A model generated the notes under the pieces. The model was not told the DNA's origin. It was given only the letters and a program-made list of their open reading frames with translations, and made no database searches. From Sporomusa malonica (lineage in GTDB: Bacteria; Bacillota; Negativicutes; Sporomusales; Sporomusaceae): 64,000 bases of DNA. Position 1 is the stretch's first letter; every line of letters begins with the position of its first letter. Both the position numbers and the translations under genes were made by a program. The stretch spans positions 89,822-153,821 of the forward strand of contig NZ_FWXI01000011.1 of the NCBI RefSeq assembly GCF_900176355.1. The letters run 5' to 3'. This document shows, piece by piece, positions 9,854 to 18,419 of this stretch.

Positions 9854-9882
9854 TTGACTACCGTGAAAGTATAATGTATAAT
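9854..9882 (+). promoter_or_regulatory. Sigma-A promoter of the serC T-box transcript
   Basis: TTGACT and TATAAT separated by exactly 17 bases, about 25 bases before the T-box leader. Confidence 0.8.
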
Positions 9883-9904
9883 CGAAACAAGTTAAATGGC
9901 GTAC

Positions 9905-10112
9905 ACAATGAACAGGAAGTTAGTGGTTACAATCTCCAGAGAGCCGGCGGTTGGTGTGAGCCGGTGTGAGTAGCAATTAATTCCGCCTGGGAGTGGCTGA
10001 TGATGAATCTGACGGGTTCCGCCCGGTATCGCGGCAAAAGTTGGCCGAGAGGCAACATGGGTGGCAACGCGGGAATAGTTCTCGTCCCTATAGGGGATGA
10101 GGGCTTTTTTTA
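9905..10112 (+). promoter_or_regulatory. Serine T-box riboswitch upstream of serC
   Basis: Leader with T-box landmarks: the AGAGAGC region and GGTGTGAGCC of stem I, the T-box sequence GGGTGGCAACGCGGG at 10060-10074, and a terminator (CTCGTCCCT / AGGGGATGAG with a T run, 10081-10112). The likely specifier is TCC (Ser) at 9982-9984, the same codon and setting as in the serS leader at 23140. Uncharged tRNA-Ser should pair with it and allow serC transcription. No protein is predicted from this leader. Confidence 0.88.
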
Positions 10113-10155
10113 TTTGGGACGATATTTTAATTTTTCTTTTAATGAGGTGATTTTA

Positions 10156-11253
10156 ATGGAAAAGAATTTTAAAAAAGTATACAATTTTAATGCTGGACCA
10201 GCGGCATTGCCGCTTGCTGCTCTTCAAAAAGCGCAAGCAGAATTTCTTGACTTTAATGGTACTGGTATGTCAATTATGGAGCTTAGCCATCGCAGCAAAG
10301 AGTATGAAGCAGTACATAACCAGGCAATTGAATTATTGAAAGATTTGATGGCGATACCGGCAGGCTATGACGTTCTATTTTTGCAGGGCGGCGCCAGCCT
10401 GCAATTTGCCATGACGCCGATGAATTTTTTGCCGGCAGGCAAAAAGGCCGGATATGCCATGACTGGAGTTTGGTCAGAGAAAGCGTATGCCGAAGCTGAA
10501 AAACTGGGTGAAGTATTTGTTGCAGCATCGGCCAAGGCAGGCAATTACTGCAGCATTCCAGCTGTAGAAGAACTGCAATATGATGAGGCTGCAGCCTATC
10601 TGCACATTACCTCTAACAACACCATCTTTGGTACCCAGTGGCAGAATTTCCCTGAAACTGGGTCTGTGCCGCTTATTGCCGACATGTCCAGTGACATTCT
10701 GTCCAAACCGTTTGATGTCAGCAAGTTTGCCTTGATTTATGCCGGGGCGCAGAAAAACCTTGGCCCTTCTGGTGTAACAGTCGTCATTATCCGCCGCGAT
10801 TTTATGGAGCAGGCTAACAAACAAGTGCCGACAATGCTTAGGTACGGAACCTACGCTAAAGATAACTCCTTATATAATACACCGCCAACCTTCAGTATAT
10901 ATATGGTAAAGCTTATCTTAGAATGGGTCAAAGCGCAGGGGGGCGTGGCTGCCATTCACAAGCGTAACCAGGAAAAGGCGGCACTTATTTATCAGGCCAT
11001 TGATTCCAGTGAGGGCTTCTATGTCGGCCATGCAGAGCCTGAAGCCCGGTCGCTGATGAACGTCACCTTTCGCCTTGCGAATGAGGGATTGGAGAAAAAA
11101 TTCCTGGACCAGGCAAAAAAAGAGGGCTTCGTGGGTTTACCCGGTCACCGCTTAGTGGGAGGATGCCGGGCCTCGACATATAACGCAGTACCCTATGAAT
11201 CCTGCCAGGCTTTACAGGAACTTATGTTGGCTTTCCATAAGGAAAATGCCTAA
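10156..11253 (+). CDS. serC: Phosphoserine aminotransferase
   Basis: PLP enzyme converting 3-phosphohydroxypyruvate and glutamate to phosphoserine in serine synthesis. 365 aa is the normal length. The start motif YNFNAGPAALP is the SerC hallmark; GGASLQFAM binds phosphate, and the PLP Lys lies in IYAGAQKNLGPSG. The C-terminus VGGCRASTYNA is typical. ATG 10156 follows GAGGTGAT; an in-frame start farther upstream would lie in the riboswitch. A serine T-box controls it. No serA is adjacent. Confidence 0.95.
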   Translation: MEKNFKKVYNFNAGPAALPLAALQKAQAEFLDFNGTGMSIMELSHRSKEYEAVHNQAIELLKDLMAIPAGYDVLFLQGGASLQFAMTPMNFLPAGKKAGYAMTGVWSEKAYAEAEKLGEVFVAASAKAGNYCSIPAVEELQYDEAAAYLHITSNNTIFGTQWQNFPETGSVPLIADMSSDILSKPFDVSKFALIYAGAQKNLGPSGVTVVIIRRDFMEQANKQVPTMLRYGTYAKDNSLYNTPPTFSIYMVKLILEWVKAQGGVAAIHKRNQEKAALIYQAIDSSEGFYVGHAEPEARSLMNVTFRLANEGLEKKFLDQAKKEGFVGLPGHRLVGGCRASTYNAVPYESCQALQELMLAFHKENA

Positions 11254-11327
11254 ACTTGGTCTCCCAGAATTTATAACGCAATTCTGTTGACATAAGAACG
11301 ACTAAGGCTTCTGCCGGCGTCCTGAAG

Positions 11328-11351
11328 GACTTGGCACAAGCCAAGTCTTTT
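11328..11351 (+). terminator. Short terminator-like hairpin
   Basis: Stem GACTTGGC / GCCAAGTC with a four-base loop and TTTTC tail, between serC and the phosphatase gene. It may reduce rather than abolish read-through. Confidence 0.55.
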
Positions 11352-11394
11352 CTTAAAATAGAAGTCGGACAGACTTTAACCTAAGGAGGAAAAT

Positions 11395-12045
11395 ATGTCA
11401 ATAACACGTTTTATATTAGTTCGCCACGGTGAAACTACCTGGAATAAGGAAGGCCGCTATCAGGGCCAGATTGATACACCGCTTACCGCGTTCGGGCGAG
11501 AGCAAGGACAGAAGGCCGCCCAAGCGCTCAAGGATGTTCCAATTGATGTTTGCTATGCCAGCCCGCTATCCCGGGCCGTGGATACCGCCATGATGTGTGT
11601 TGCTGCTCACGGGTTACCGGTTAATACCGATAGCCGGCTCTTAGAGATTCACCATGGTGAGTGGGAGGGTCTCTTGAGCGATGAGGTCGGCAAAACCTAT
11701 CCAGAACTATTAGCCCTGTGGAAGAGCACTGTAGTAGGTGTTACCATGCCAGGGCCGGGTGGGGAGGATATCACAGCTGTTCGTGACCGTTCTATGGCGG
11801 CATTCCGTGAAATGGCCGAAAAACATCAGGGCCAAACCGTGCTGGTAGTTGCTCACGACGCTGTTAACAAGGCTGTACTGTGTGACATACTGGATATTGA
11901 CTTGTCGCACTTTTGGCAGATAAAACAGGATAATACCTGTATCAATGTGTTTGAGTATCAAGACGGAAAGTGGCGGCTTGTGCTCATGAACTCGACAACT
12001 CATATGGGATTTTTATATAGCGGAATTGAACAAAAAGGGTTATAA
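11395..12045 (+). CDS. Histidine phosphatase family protein, possible phosphoserine phosphatase
   Basis: 216-aa member of the phosphoglycerate-mutase-like superfamily. The catalytic His lies in FILVRHGETTWN, with a second Arg in YASPLSRAVDTA, Glu in LEIHHGEWEG and the second His in VLVVAHDAVNK. The family covers PGM, alpha-ribazole phosphatase and the metal-independent phosphoserine phosphatases. Position 140 bases after T-box-controlled serC favours the last role, by inference. The ribosome site AAGGAGGA precedes ATG 11395. No cobalamin genes are nearby, which argues against CobC. Confidence 0.85.
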   Translation: MSITRFILVRHGETTWNKEGRYQGQIDTPLTAFGREQGQKAAQALKDVPIDVCYASPLSRAVDTAMMCVAAHGLPVNTDSRLLEIHHGEWEGLLSDEVGKTYPELLALWKSTVVGVTMPGPGGEDITAVRDRSMAAFREMAEKHQGQTVLVVAHDAVNKAVLCDILDIDLSHFWQIKQDNTCINVFEYQDGKWRLVLMNSTTHMGFLYSGIEQKGL

Positions 12046-12066
12046 ATTTTCATATATGAAGCGGTG

Positions 12067-12969
12067 CTACAAAGTACAAACAACCTTGTGGCTCTCGGCC
12101 AATGCCAGCAATGAATCAACGTGACTCTTAGGCGGAGGCTCAAGCTCAGGTAATGAATATCCCCAGCCAATTCGCTCATATTTGGATATGCCATATTTAT
12201 GGTACGGCAATATTTGTATTCTTTCTAAGTTGTTAAGACGTGCGGCAAAACGGACAGTCTCGCCAAAGTCTTCAAGGCTGTCATTAAAGCCGGGGATAAG
12301 TGGAACACGAATCCGGATTGGTTTTTGCAGTTGATCCATCCGTAGGGCATTTTCTAGAATTAGGAAATTGCTTTCGCCAGTGACTTGCTGGTGTTTTTCA
12401 GCATTAGCATGTTTTATATCTAGGTAGATAATATCCATCAGCGAAAAAGCTTCTGCTGCAGACTCCCAATCAAATAGGCCACAGGTTTCGATAACCAAGT
12501 GTAGACCATGTTGTTTAAATCGCTTAGCCATGGCTGTCAGAAACTCCGGCTGGTAGGTAGGTTCGCCGCCGGTAAAGGTGACTCCGCCGCCGGAGTTTTG
12601 GTAAAAGATCGCGTCACGCATCACGATATCACAGAGTTCGTCTACAGTGGTAACCTGACCAATTAATTGTAGAGCGCCAGAGCAACACGCCAGGGAACAT
12701 GCCCCGCAGTGATTGCATAAGGTTAAGTTTATCTTCTCGATAAGGGTTTTGCCAGCAGGTCTTACCGCTTTCTCTGGGCAGGCTTTGGCACAATTACCGC
12801 ACTGAATGCACTGCGACGGAAAATATGTTATTTGCGGTTGTTTACGTACTGACTCTGGGTTTTGACACCAAGCACACCGCAAAGGGCATCCCTTCATAAA
12901 GATCGCTGTCCGGATGCCTGGACCATCGTGAACTGTAAAGCGTTGAACATCGAATATTACGCCTGTCAC
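12067..12969 (-). CDS. Glycyl-radical enzyme activating protein (radical SAM)
   Basis: 300-aa activase that installs the glycyl radical on the dehydratase encoded just upstream. It has the N-terminal FTVHDGPGIRT and radical SAM cluster CPLRCAWC, then two ferredoxin-type clusters (CIQCGNCAKACP and CNHCGACSLACC), and the SAM-binding GGGVTFTGGEP. The two extra 4Fe-4S clusters are standard for activases of GRE dehydratases and decarboxylases. GTG 12969 is preceded by GGAGGA, so the N-terminus begins TGVIFDVQRF. It is convergent with the phosphatase gene. Confidence 0.92.
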   Translation of the reverse strand: MTGVIFDVQRFTVHDGPGIRTAIFMKGCPLRCAWCQNPESVRKQPQITYFPSQCIQCGNCAKACPEKAVRPAGKTLIEKINLTLCNHCGACSLACCSGALQLIGQVTTVDELCDIVMRDAIFYQNSGGGVTFTGGEPTYQPEFLTAMAKRFKQHGLHLVIETCGLFDWESAAEAFSLMDIIYLDIKHANAEKHQQVTGESNFLILENALRMDQLQKPIRIRVPLIPGFNDSLEDFGETVRFAARLNNLERIQILPYHKYGISKYERIGWGYSLPELEPPPKSHVDSLLALAESHKVVCTL

Positions 12970-13018
12970 AGCGGAGTTCCTCCTCTCTATACCGTAAAGA
13001 ATCCAAATATTTATTTGA

Positions 13019-13056
13019 TAGTTTGGGGAGCAGACCATAATCTGCTCCCCAAACTA
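13019..13056 (-). other. Perfect hairpin between dehydratase and activase genes
   Basis: A 16-bp perfect stem (TAGTTTGGGGAGCAGA and complement) with a six-base loop, directly after the dehydratase stop. No T run follows on the coding strand, so it looks more like an mRNA-stabilising or attenuating hairpin than a full terminator. Confidence 0.7.
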
Positions 13057-13065
13057 TTTCTGTTA

Positions 13066-15471
13066 CTAAAAATCGTGTTCAGTTCTGGCGATAATATCTT
13101 CTTGCAGGCTTTTGTCAAGAGAGGTGAAGAAGGCGCTGTAACCTGCTACCCGGACTACTAAACCACGGTATTGTTCAGGATTACGCTGAGCCTCCTCAAG
13201 AGTTTCTTTACTAATGACGTTGAATTGTACATGCAGGCCGCCCAGACTGAAGTAACTCCGGATCAAGGCTGCGAGATTTCCTAGACCGGCTTCACCTCTT
13301 AAGGCGTTGGGAAGGAACTTTTGGTTGAACAGAGTACCGTTTGACGCAATCTCATGGTCAAGCTTGGCTACGGATTTAGCGGCAGCCGTTGGGCCTTTAA
13401 TATCCCGGCCAGATACTGGAGAAACGCCATCTGCGAGAGGAGTGCCAGAAAATCGTCCGTCAGGTAATGCACCAACAACTGCGCCTAAAGGAACGTTGGC
13501 CGATACAGGGTATAGCCCAGCCTGGAATTGACCGCCGCGCGGGTTGGTATATTTTTCAACCTCTTCGCAATAGATCCGAGCAGCTAAGCGGGCAAGTTCA
13601 TCAGCGGCATCATCATCATTACCAAACTTAGGGGCTTGATTTAACATTATCTGGCGTTCAGTTTCGAAGCCTGCCCAATTGCTATTTAGTGCATCGGCTA
13701 ATGTTGTTCTGCTAATTACTCCTTCATCATAAACCAGTTTCTTTAACGCTACCAGCGCGTCGCCAACATTAGCTACCCCAACACCTTGAGGCCCGGTGAA
13801 ATTATAATGCGCGCCGCCTTCTTGCAAAGACTTGCCTTTGACTACACAATCCTGAACCATTGAGGATAAGAGCGGTAATGGACAGATGCTGCCATGAGCA
13901 ATATCGCAGCAGTTGTTACTAATGACCAACAATTTAACGAAATATTCTATTTGTTTGCGGTAAGCATCCATAACCTCTTCAAAAGTGGCCATTGTTGCGA
14001 GTGTTCCCGTCTTGAGACCCAGTTGAACGCCGGAAATAGGATCAACGCCATCATGTAAGGCCAACTCCAGGCATTTTGCCAGACTAAAGAAAGCCGCGTC
14101 ATGCCAGCCTTCGGTTTTGCCGCCTTTTTGCGGTTCGACGCAGCCAATGACACAGTAATCGCGGGCATCTTCCAAAGATACTCCTCTGGCGGCTAGCGAA
14201 GGAATAATGACATGATCGTTATACATTGCAGGCATGCCCAGACCGAGAGCAGCTACTTCGCTGGATTTAATCAAGAATTTTTGCGGCGTACCCTGATGAA
14301 AGCGAATAGACAGTGATGGCTGAGGTAAACGAACATTTTCGGTAGCATCCAGACATAAGTAAGACAATTCATTGGTGCTATCGCGACCATCAGCAGTTTG
14401 TCCACCCACAATTAGGTTTTGGAACATCGGATATCCGCCAAAGGCTTTAGTTGATGCCTCATCACGAACCTTGTTAATCTCGTTGAATTTTACCCATAGA
14501 CATTCGATCAACTCCATAGCCTGCTCTTGAGTCAGCTTTCCAGACATAATATCTTTTTTGTAATAAGGATACATATACATATCAAAGCGGCCTGGAGAAA
14601 TAGAATGGCCATTTGATTCTAACTGAATGATCAGCTGTACAAACCAGAAGGATTGTAATGATTCGTAAAATGTTTGTGCAGGGTTAGCCGGAACCTTACG
14701 GCAGTTTTCGGCGATTGCCAGTAATTCCTGCTTACGTTGGGCATTGGTTTCAGTCTGGGCCTGCTTTTCGGCTTCATCTGCAAACCGGGCGGCAAAGCTA
14801 ATTGCGGCGTCACAAGCAATCTCAACTGCCTGGAGGAATTGTGATTTCTTTAAGTCTTCCGGTTTGGTAAGATCAAGCTTGAGTTTTTCCTTGAGGACAT
14901 CGGCCTTTATGCCCAAATAGCCTTTTTGTAGAACCATGCCATAGTCCACACAGATGTGGCCGACGCCAAGGAAAAAGTAGTTTCCAACAGTGAATACGCC
15001 ATTGGCTTGAGCTGCCTTGGCGTCTGCGGGCATAAGATTAGCAGCATATTCTTGCGTTGTTTTTCCTTGCCAATATTTAAACACAGCACTTAATTTCTCT
15101 TTACATTCGTCAGAGATCAAAAATACATCACCGGCACGTTGGGCTAAACGATCAAATTCAGCTTCGATCCAGCCAAAAGAAAATTCGGGGAAAATCGGTG
15201 AACTGCGTGGTTTGGGAGTGTGATTGCCAACAATCAGTTCATCTGGCTGAATGCGAATGATCATTTTTTGTAAAATTTTCTCAAGCGCCTTGGCCCGCCG
15301 TAGAATAATCGGCATTCCTTCTGTCTCTTTATAAGATTCAGTGATTAGCTCGGCACGTTCATAGCAAATTTCAGGAGTAATACTTAATAAACGATCTTTT
15401 AATAAACCTGCTCGGGATGAAATAGCCGAAGGAGTTGTTTGGGGTTCAAACTTGATCGCTGGACTTGCCAT
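13066..15471 (-). CDS. Glycyl-radical diol dehydratase (B12-independent glycerol/propanediol dehydratase type)
   Basis: 801-aa glycyl-radical enzyme. The catalytic Cys444 lies in VIGCVEPQ, the radical Gly777 in RVAGYSAFF, 24 residues from the end. Residues matching glycerol dehydratase chemistry are present: His172 (GVGHICVDYG), His289-Ser290 (ESNGHSISPGRFD), Glu446 and Asp458 (KTEGWHDAAFF). From memory, Clostridium butyricum DhaB1 has His164, His281, Cys433, Asp447 and Gly763 of 787, so spacing agrees closely. It should dehydrate glycerol to 3-hydroxypropionaldehyde or 1,2-propanediol to propionaldehyde. ATG 15471 follows AAGGGAGG. No microcompartment shell genes are adjacent. A choline lyase or hydroxyproline dehydratase is less likely given the WHDAAFF motif. 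Confidence 0.88.
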   Translation of the reverse strand: MASPAIKFEPQTTPSAISSRAGLLKDRLLSITPEICYERAELITESYKETEGMPIILRRAKALEKILQKMIIRIQPDELIVGNHTPKPRSSPIFPEFSFGWIEAEFDRLAQRAGDVFLISDECKEKLSAVFKYWQGKTTQEYAANLMPADAKAAQANGVFTVGNYFFLGVGHICVDYGMVLQKGYLGIKADVLKEKLKLDLTKPEDLKKSQFLQAVEIACDAAISFAARFADEAEKQAQTETNAQRKQELLAIAENCRKVPANPAQTFYESLQSFWFVQLIIQLESNGHSISPGRFDMYMYPYYKKDIMSGKLTQEQAMELIECLWVKFNEINKVRDEASTKAFGGYPMFQNLIVGGQTADGRDSTNELSYLCLDATENVRLPQPSLSIRFHQGTPQKFLIKSSEVAALGLGMPAMYNDHVIIPSLAARGVSLEDARDYCVIGCVEPQKGGKTEGWHDAAFFSLAKCLELALHDGVDPISGVQLGLKTGTLATMATFEEVMDAYRKQIEYFVKLLVISNNCCDIAHGSICPLPLLSSMVQDCVVKGKSLQEGGAHYNFTGPQGVGVANVGDALVALKKLVYDEGVISRTTLADALNSNWAGFETERQIMLNQAPKFGNDDDAADELARLAARIYCEEVEKYTNPRGGQFQAGLYPVSANVPLGAVVGALPDGRFSGTPLADGVSPVSGRDIKGPTAAAKSVAKLDHEIASNGTLFNQKFLPNALRGEAGLGNLAALIRSYFSLGGLHVQFNVISKETLEEAQRNPEQYRGLVVRVAGYSAFFTSLDKSLQEDIIARTEHDF

Positions 15472-15789
15472 TATATTTACCTCCCTTAATATGATGTAGC
15501 TTAATTCTAACACTAGGTATAAAAAAAGATTTTGATTATCTTGACCAAATATTGGAAAATAACCACTATATTTATTGTACTATTTTGACTATTTGAGAAA
15601 AATTACATGAAAGATAAGTGCTGTTGACATTGAAAAAATGTAAAAAAATGATCTTTATTAACTATGAAAAAAAATCCATTTGAGTGGTCTCAATAAATGA
15701 TATAATATTCAATGAATTCAAGTGATAATCTAACAGTCTGGAACTTAGTTGCCAATTGCTCATTTGCAAGATAAGGAGGGTCTGTTACG
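15472..15789. promoter_or_regulatory. Divergent intergenic control region
   Basis: AT-rich 318-base gap between the dehydratase (leftward) and the PocR kinase (rightward). A possible rightward promoter has TTGAGT at 15680 and TATAAT at 15701, spacing 15. No clear leftward promoter or operator repeat could be fixed by eye. It is the natural site for binding of the adjacent AraC-type response regulator. Confidence 0.5.
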
Positions 15790-17010
15790 ATGACGTTATC
15801 GGAGAAAATGAAATTAACAGATATTATTGATATGAATACACTTTATAGCATTCAGGAAAAGATGGGGAAACTAATTGATATTCCCCAAATAACCACAGAT
15901 ACAGAAGGAATTCCTGTGGGTAAAATCAGTAACTTCATTCCATTTTGCAGGCTCATCCGTTCCTCACCTAAAGGATCTCAACAATGCATATTATGTGATC
16001 AGCAAGCTGGACGGTTAGCTATGGAAGAAAAACAACGCCGAATCTATACCTGCCATGCCGGGCTTATCGATTGTGCGGCTCCGATAATAGTAAACGATTT
16101 TCATGTGGGCTCTGTTTTAGGAGGACAAGTACTGTTTAAGGGCGAAAAAAATAGAGACTCAATTGATATAGAACGAATCTCTAGGCAATTTGATATATCG
16201 CTGGATGTACTCAAGGTTGCAGTTGAGTTTATTCCTGTAGTTTCCCGTGAACAATTACAAGACTCTGTCGAATGTTATTCGCTCTTGGCTAATTATATCG
16301 ACCAAATAGGCGTCAACCGACTAGCAAAAGAGCAATTATTGATGGACGCGCAAGCAAAGATATTGCTTGAACAAAAGGCAAGGCAAATGAAGCTAAAAAC
16401 AATCCAGGCGCAAATGCACCCTCATTTTTTGTTTAATACATTAAATTCAATTGCCCGCATGGCGTTGCTTGAAAATGCGTCGCAAACAGAGGAATTGATC
16501 TATAGCCTGTCTGATCTATTACGCTATAACTTAAAAAACGAGGATAACTTCCCGAGAATTCGCGATGATATCAGCAATATAAATAAGTACCTGTTTATCC
16601 AAAGTCAAAGTTATAGTGATAGGGTAAGTTATGAAATTGACATTGATGAGTCTATTATGGACTATCGAATTCCATCAATGATTCTGCAGCCGATCGTTGA
16701 GAACAGTATGATTCATGGACTTGAGACCAAAAGTGAAGGCGGAAAAATAGAAATTGTTGGACGGCTGATTTCCAAGCATGAATTAGAAATAAAAATTACT
16801 GATAATGGTAAAGGTATTAAAGCTGAAGTGCTAAATTTAATACGTCAGATGGGAATAAATTCAAATAAACAACTGGGGATTGGTCTTATAAATACATATG
16901 ACCGGCTCAGGCACCATTTTGGTGATCGCTGTGGGCTGACAATTGAAAGTTCTCCTAACGTTGGCACCTGCGTTTCTATTCGTATTCCTTGTGTTCAAGA
17001 ATATTCTTGA
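15790..17010 (+). CDS. PocR-domain sensor histidine kinase
   Basis: 406-aa cytoplasmic kinase without membrane segments. Residues about 15-175 match the PocR ligand-binding domain: FCRLIRSSPKGSQQCILCD, then CHAGLIDCAAPI and GSVLGGQVLF, with the conserved Cys set. Then a coiled linker, the His_kinase block IQAQMHPHFLFNTLNSIARM, and a HATPase domain (VENSMIHGLE, ITDNGKGI, GIGLINTYDRL). PocR domains are known to sense propanediol- or glycerol-type ligands in diol-utilisation regulators. Placed divergently from the diol dehydratase, it probably senses that enzyme's substrate. ATG 15790 follows AAGGAGGG. Confidence 0.88.
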   Translation: MTLSEKMKLTDIIDMNTLYSIQEKMGKLIDIPQITTDTEGIPVGKISNFIPFCRLIRSSPKGSQQCILCDQQAGRLAMEEKQRRIYTCHAGLIDCAAPIIVNDFHVGSVLGGQVLFKGEKNRDSIDIERISRQFDISLDVLKVAVEFIPVVSREQLQDSVECYSLLANYIDQIGVNRLAKEQLLMDAQAKILLEQKARQMKLKTIQAQMHPHFLFNTLNSIARMALLENASQTEELIYSLSDLLRYNLKNEDNFPRIRDDISNINKYLFIQSQSYSDRVSYEIDIDESIMDYRIPSMILQPIVENSMIHGLETKSEGGKIEIVGRLISKHELEIKITDNGKGIKAEVLNLIRQMGINSNKQLGIGLINTYDRLRHHFGDRCGLTIESSPNVGTCVSIRIPCVQEYS

Positions 17011-17028
17011 TAAGAGGATGGTATTAAA

Positions 17029-17808
17029 ATGTATAAACTGCTGATTGTTGAAGATGTACCATTAGAAAGAAGGGCATTACGAAAAATAGTTCAGGGACGG
17101 TATTTCAATATAAATATTTTGGAAGATGCCAAAAATGGCATTGAAGCAATTGAGCAGGCTAAGCTTTATCGTCCTGACATAATCCTTATGGATATTAGAA
17201 TTCCCGAAATATCAGGTCTTGAAGCTCAGAAACGAATAGTAAAAATTTTGCCCAATGTGAAAACTATTATCTTAACGGCATACAATGAATTTGACTATGC
17301 ACAAGAAGCCATAAAATGTGGAGTTGTTGATTATCTTTTAAAACCCGTAAGGCCTGAGGAGCTAGTAAAGGCTATTGATTCAGCTATTGTGTCATTAACC
17401 AAAGATCTTTCAGGGGTAAGTAAAGGTCAGAGTTGTGCCAGTGTTGACAGTGACATCCTCAGAAGCGTATTAAATTACATAGAACACTATTGCTGTGCAG
17501 AGATAAATCTCAATGCTGTGGCAGAATTCGTACACTTAAATCCGCAATATTTTAGTCGATACTTCAAGAAGGAAATGGGCATGACATTTACCAATTATGT
17601 TATGAAATTGAGGGTTGAGAAAGCAAAAAGGCTGCTGGCCGATACAAATTATCCTATCTATCGAATTGCAGCAGATTTGGGATTTTCTGATCCTTCTTAT
17701 TTTAACAAAGTGTTCGTGAAATATGAAAAACAGCCTCCGTACAAGTACAAGCAGATGATTAGCTTGCAGGGGGTCAGGGGGACGGGGCTGCGCTCAAAAG
17801 ATGAATAG
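17029..17808 (+). CDS. Response regulator, REC plus AraC-type HTH
   Basis: 259-aa partner of the PocR kinase, 18 bases downstream, with an AGAGGA ribosome site. The receiver domain shows IVEDV, the phospho-Asp in IILMDIRIPEISG, Thr in ILTAYNEFDYA and Lys in LLKPVRPEE. The C-terminal AraC domain has FVHLNPQYFSRYFKKEMG and IAADLGFSDPSYFNKVF. It probably activates the dehydratase promoter when glycerol or propanediol is sensed. Oddly, the last 14 or so residues are encoded by a GTCAGGGGGACGGGG repeat-like sequence seen at many sites near 56-64 kb, so the natural C-terminus may have been replaced. Confidence 0.9.
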   Translation: MYKLLIVEDVPLERRALRKIVQGRYFNINILEDAKNGIEAIEQAKLYRPDIILMDIRIPEISGLEAQKRIVKILPNVKTIILTAYNEFDYAQEAIKCGVVDYLLKPVRPEELVKAIDSAIVSLTKDLSGVSKGQSCASVDSDILRSVLNYIEHYCCAEINLNAVAEFVHLNPQYFSRYFKKEMGMTFTNYVMKLRVEKAKRLLADTNYPIYRIAADLGFSDPSYFNKVFVKYEKQPPYKYKQMISLQGVRGTGLRSKDE

Positions 17809-17959
17809 CCTTTGCTACATTAGTTTCTAGATTTTTAAGGCGTTCTGCTGTAGGAATTTCACCTTTTTGACGGTAAGTAATTTCGGTTGCTTGAATTATA
17901 ATTCGTAATTCTTCCAGTTCAGTTCGTTTTTTCTCAACCTCTTTAAACACGTGAAGCAT
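17774..17959 (-). CDS. Small helical hypothetical protein
   Basis: 61 aa, strongly charged and predicted helical (FKEVEKKRTELEELRIIIQA). ATG 17959 has GGAGG at 7 bases, which supports expression. Its 3' end overlaps the response regulator end tail to tail by 35 bases, inside the repeat-like GGGGACGGGG sequence. Size and charge recall Spo0E-like phosphatases, but the SQxLD motif is missing, so no function is assigned. Confidence 0.6.
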   Translation of the reverse strand: MLHVFKEVEKKRTELEELRIIIQATEITYRQKGEIPTAERLKNLETNVAKAIHLLSAAPSP

Positions 17960-18419
17960 AAACATTCCTCCATTTTTTGAGAAAGCAAATGACACCAATC
18001 TATAAACAGACTGATGCCAAACAAGTACAACTCTTTATCGAATCAGCAACTTGGCAGTCGTAGACTAATCTGTCCTTAGACCCATAGTTTTGCGTCCTCA
18101 TCTTTCGATAAGTTTGCCGCGAATTTTGTGGAATTATGTATAATAAAGGTATCTTAGTTACGATTTTACATCTAAGCAATGTATTAGTCAATAAAGAAAA
18201 CAGGACTAAAGTCTCGTGATTCTAGGAATTCAGCCCGTTACTATCGCCTAGTCTTGATCTATGAAGACTCACGGGAACGTTCACTTTACTCGGCCAGAAT
18301 TTTGCCTAATAATGCCCAATTTTTTGCAATAGCAGCAGGTGTTGGAGATGAAAAAGCGAACATTATATAGTAATTAATAGTAATTCAATTTTGCACATTC
18401 AGAGAGGGAGATGTTTAAT
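17960..18419. other. 460-base gap with an unassigned structured element
   Basis: No convincing gene. At about 18203-18280, short complementary blocks CGTGA/TCACG and CTAGG/CCTAG and the phrase AGGACTAAAGTC suggest a folded leader RNA for the TPR gene. It does not match a riboswitch class that I recognise. Confidence 0.3.

Noticed and set aside
10000..10155. Upstream in-frame start for serC
   Set aside because: The extension is T-box RNA, including its terminator; ATG 10156 has a proper ribosome site and gives the family length.
13066..15471. Pyruvate formate-lyase
   Set aside because: It has a single catalytic Cys in GCVEP and dehydratase His/Asp residues instead of the adjacent Cys-Cys pair of PFL.
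17774..17959. Spo0E-like phosphatase
   Set aside because: Size and charge fit, but the SQxLD signature is missing.
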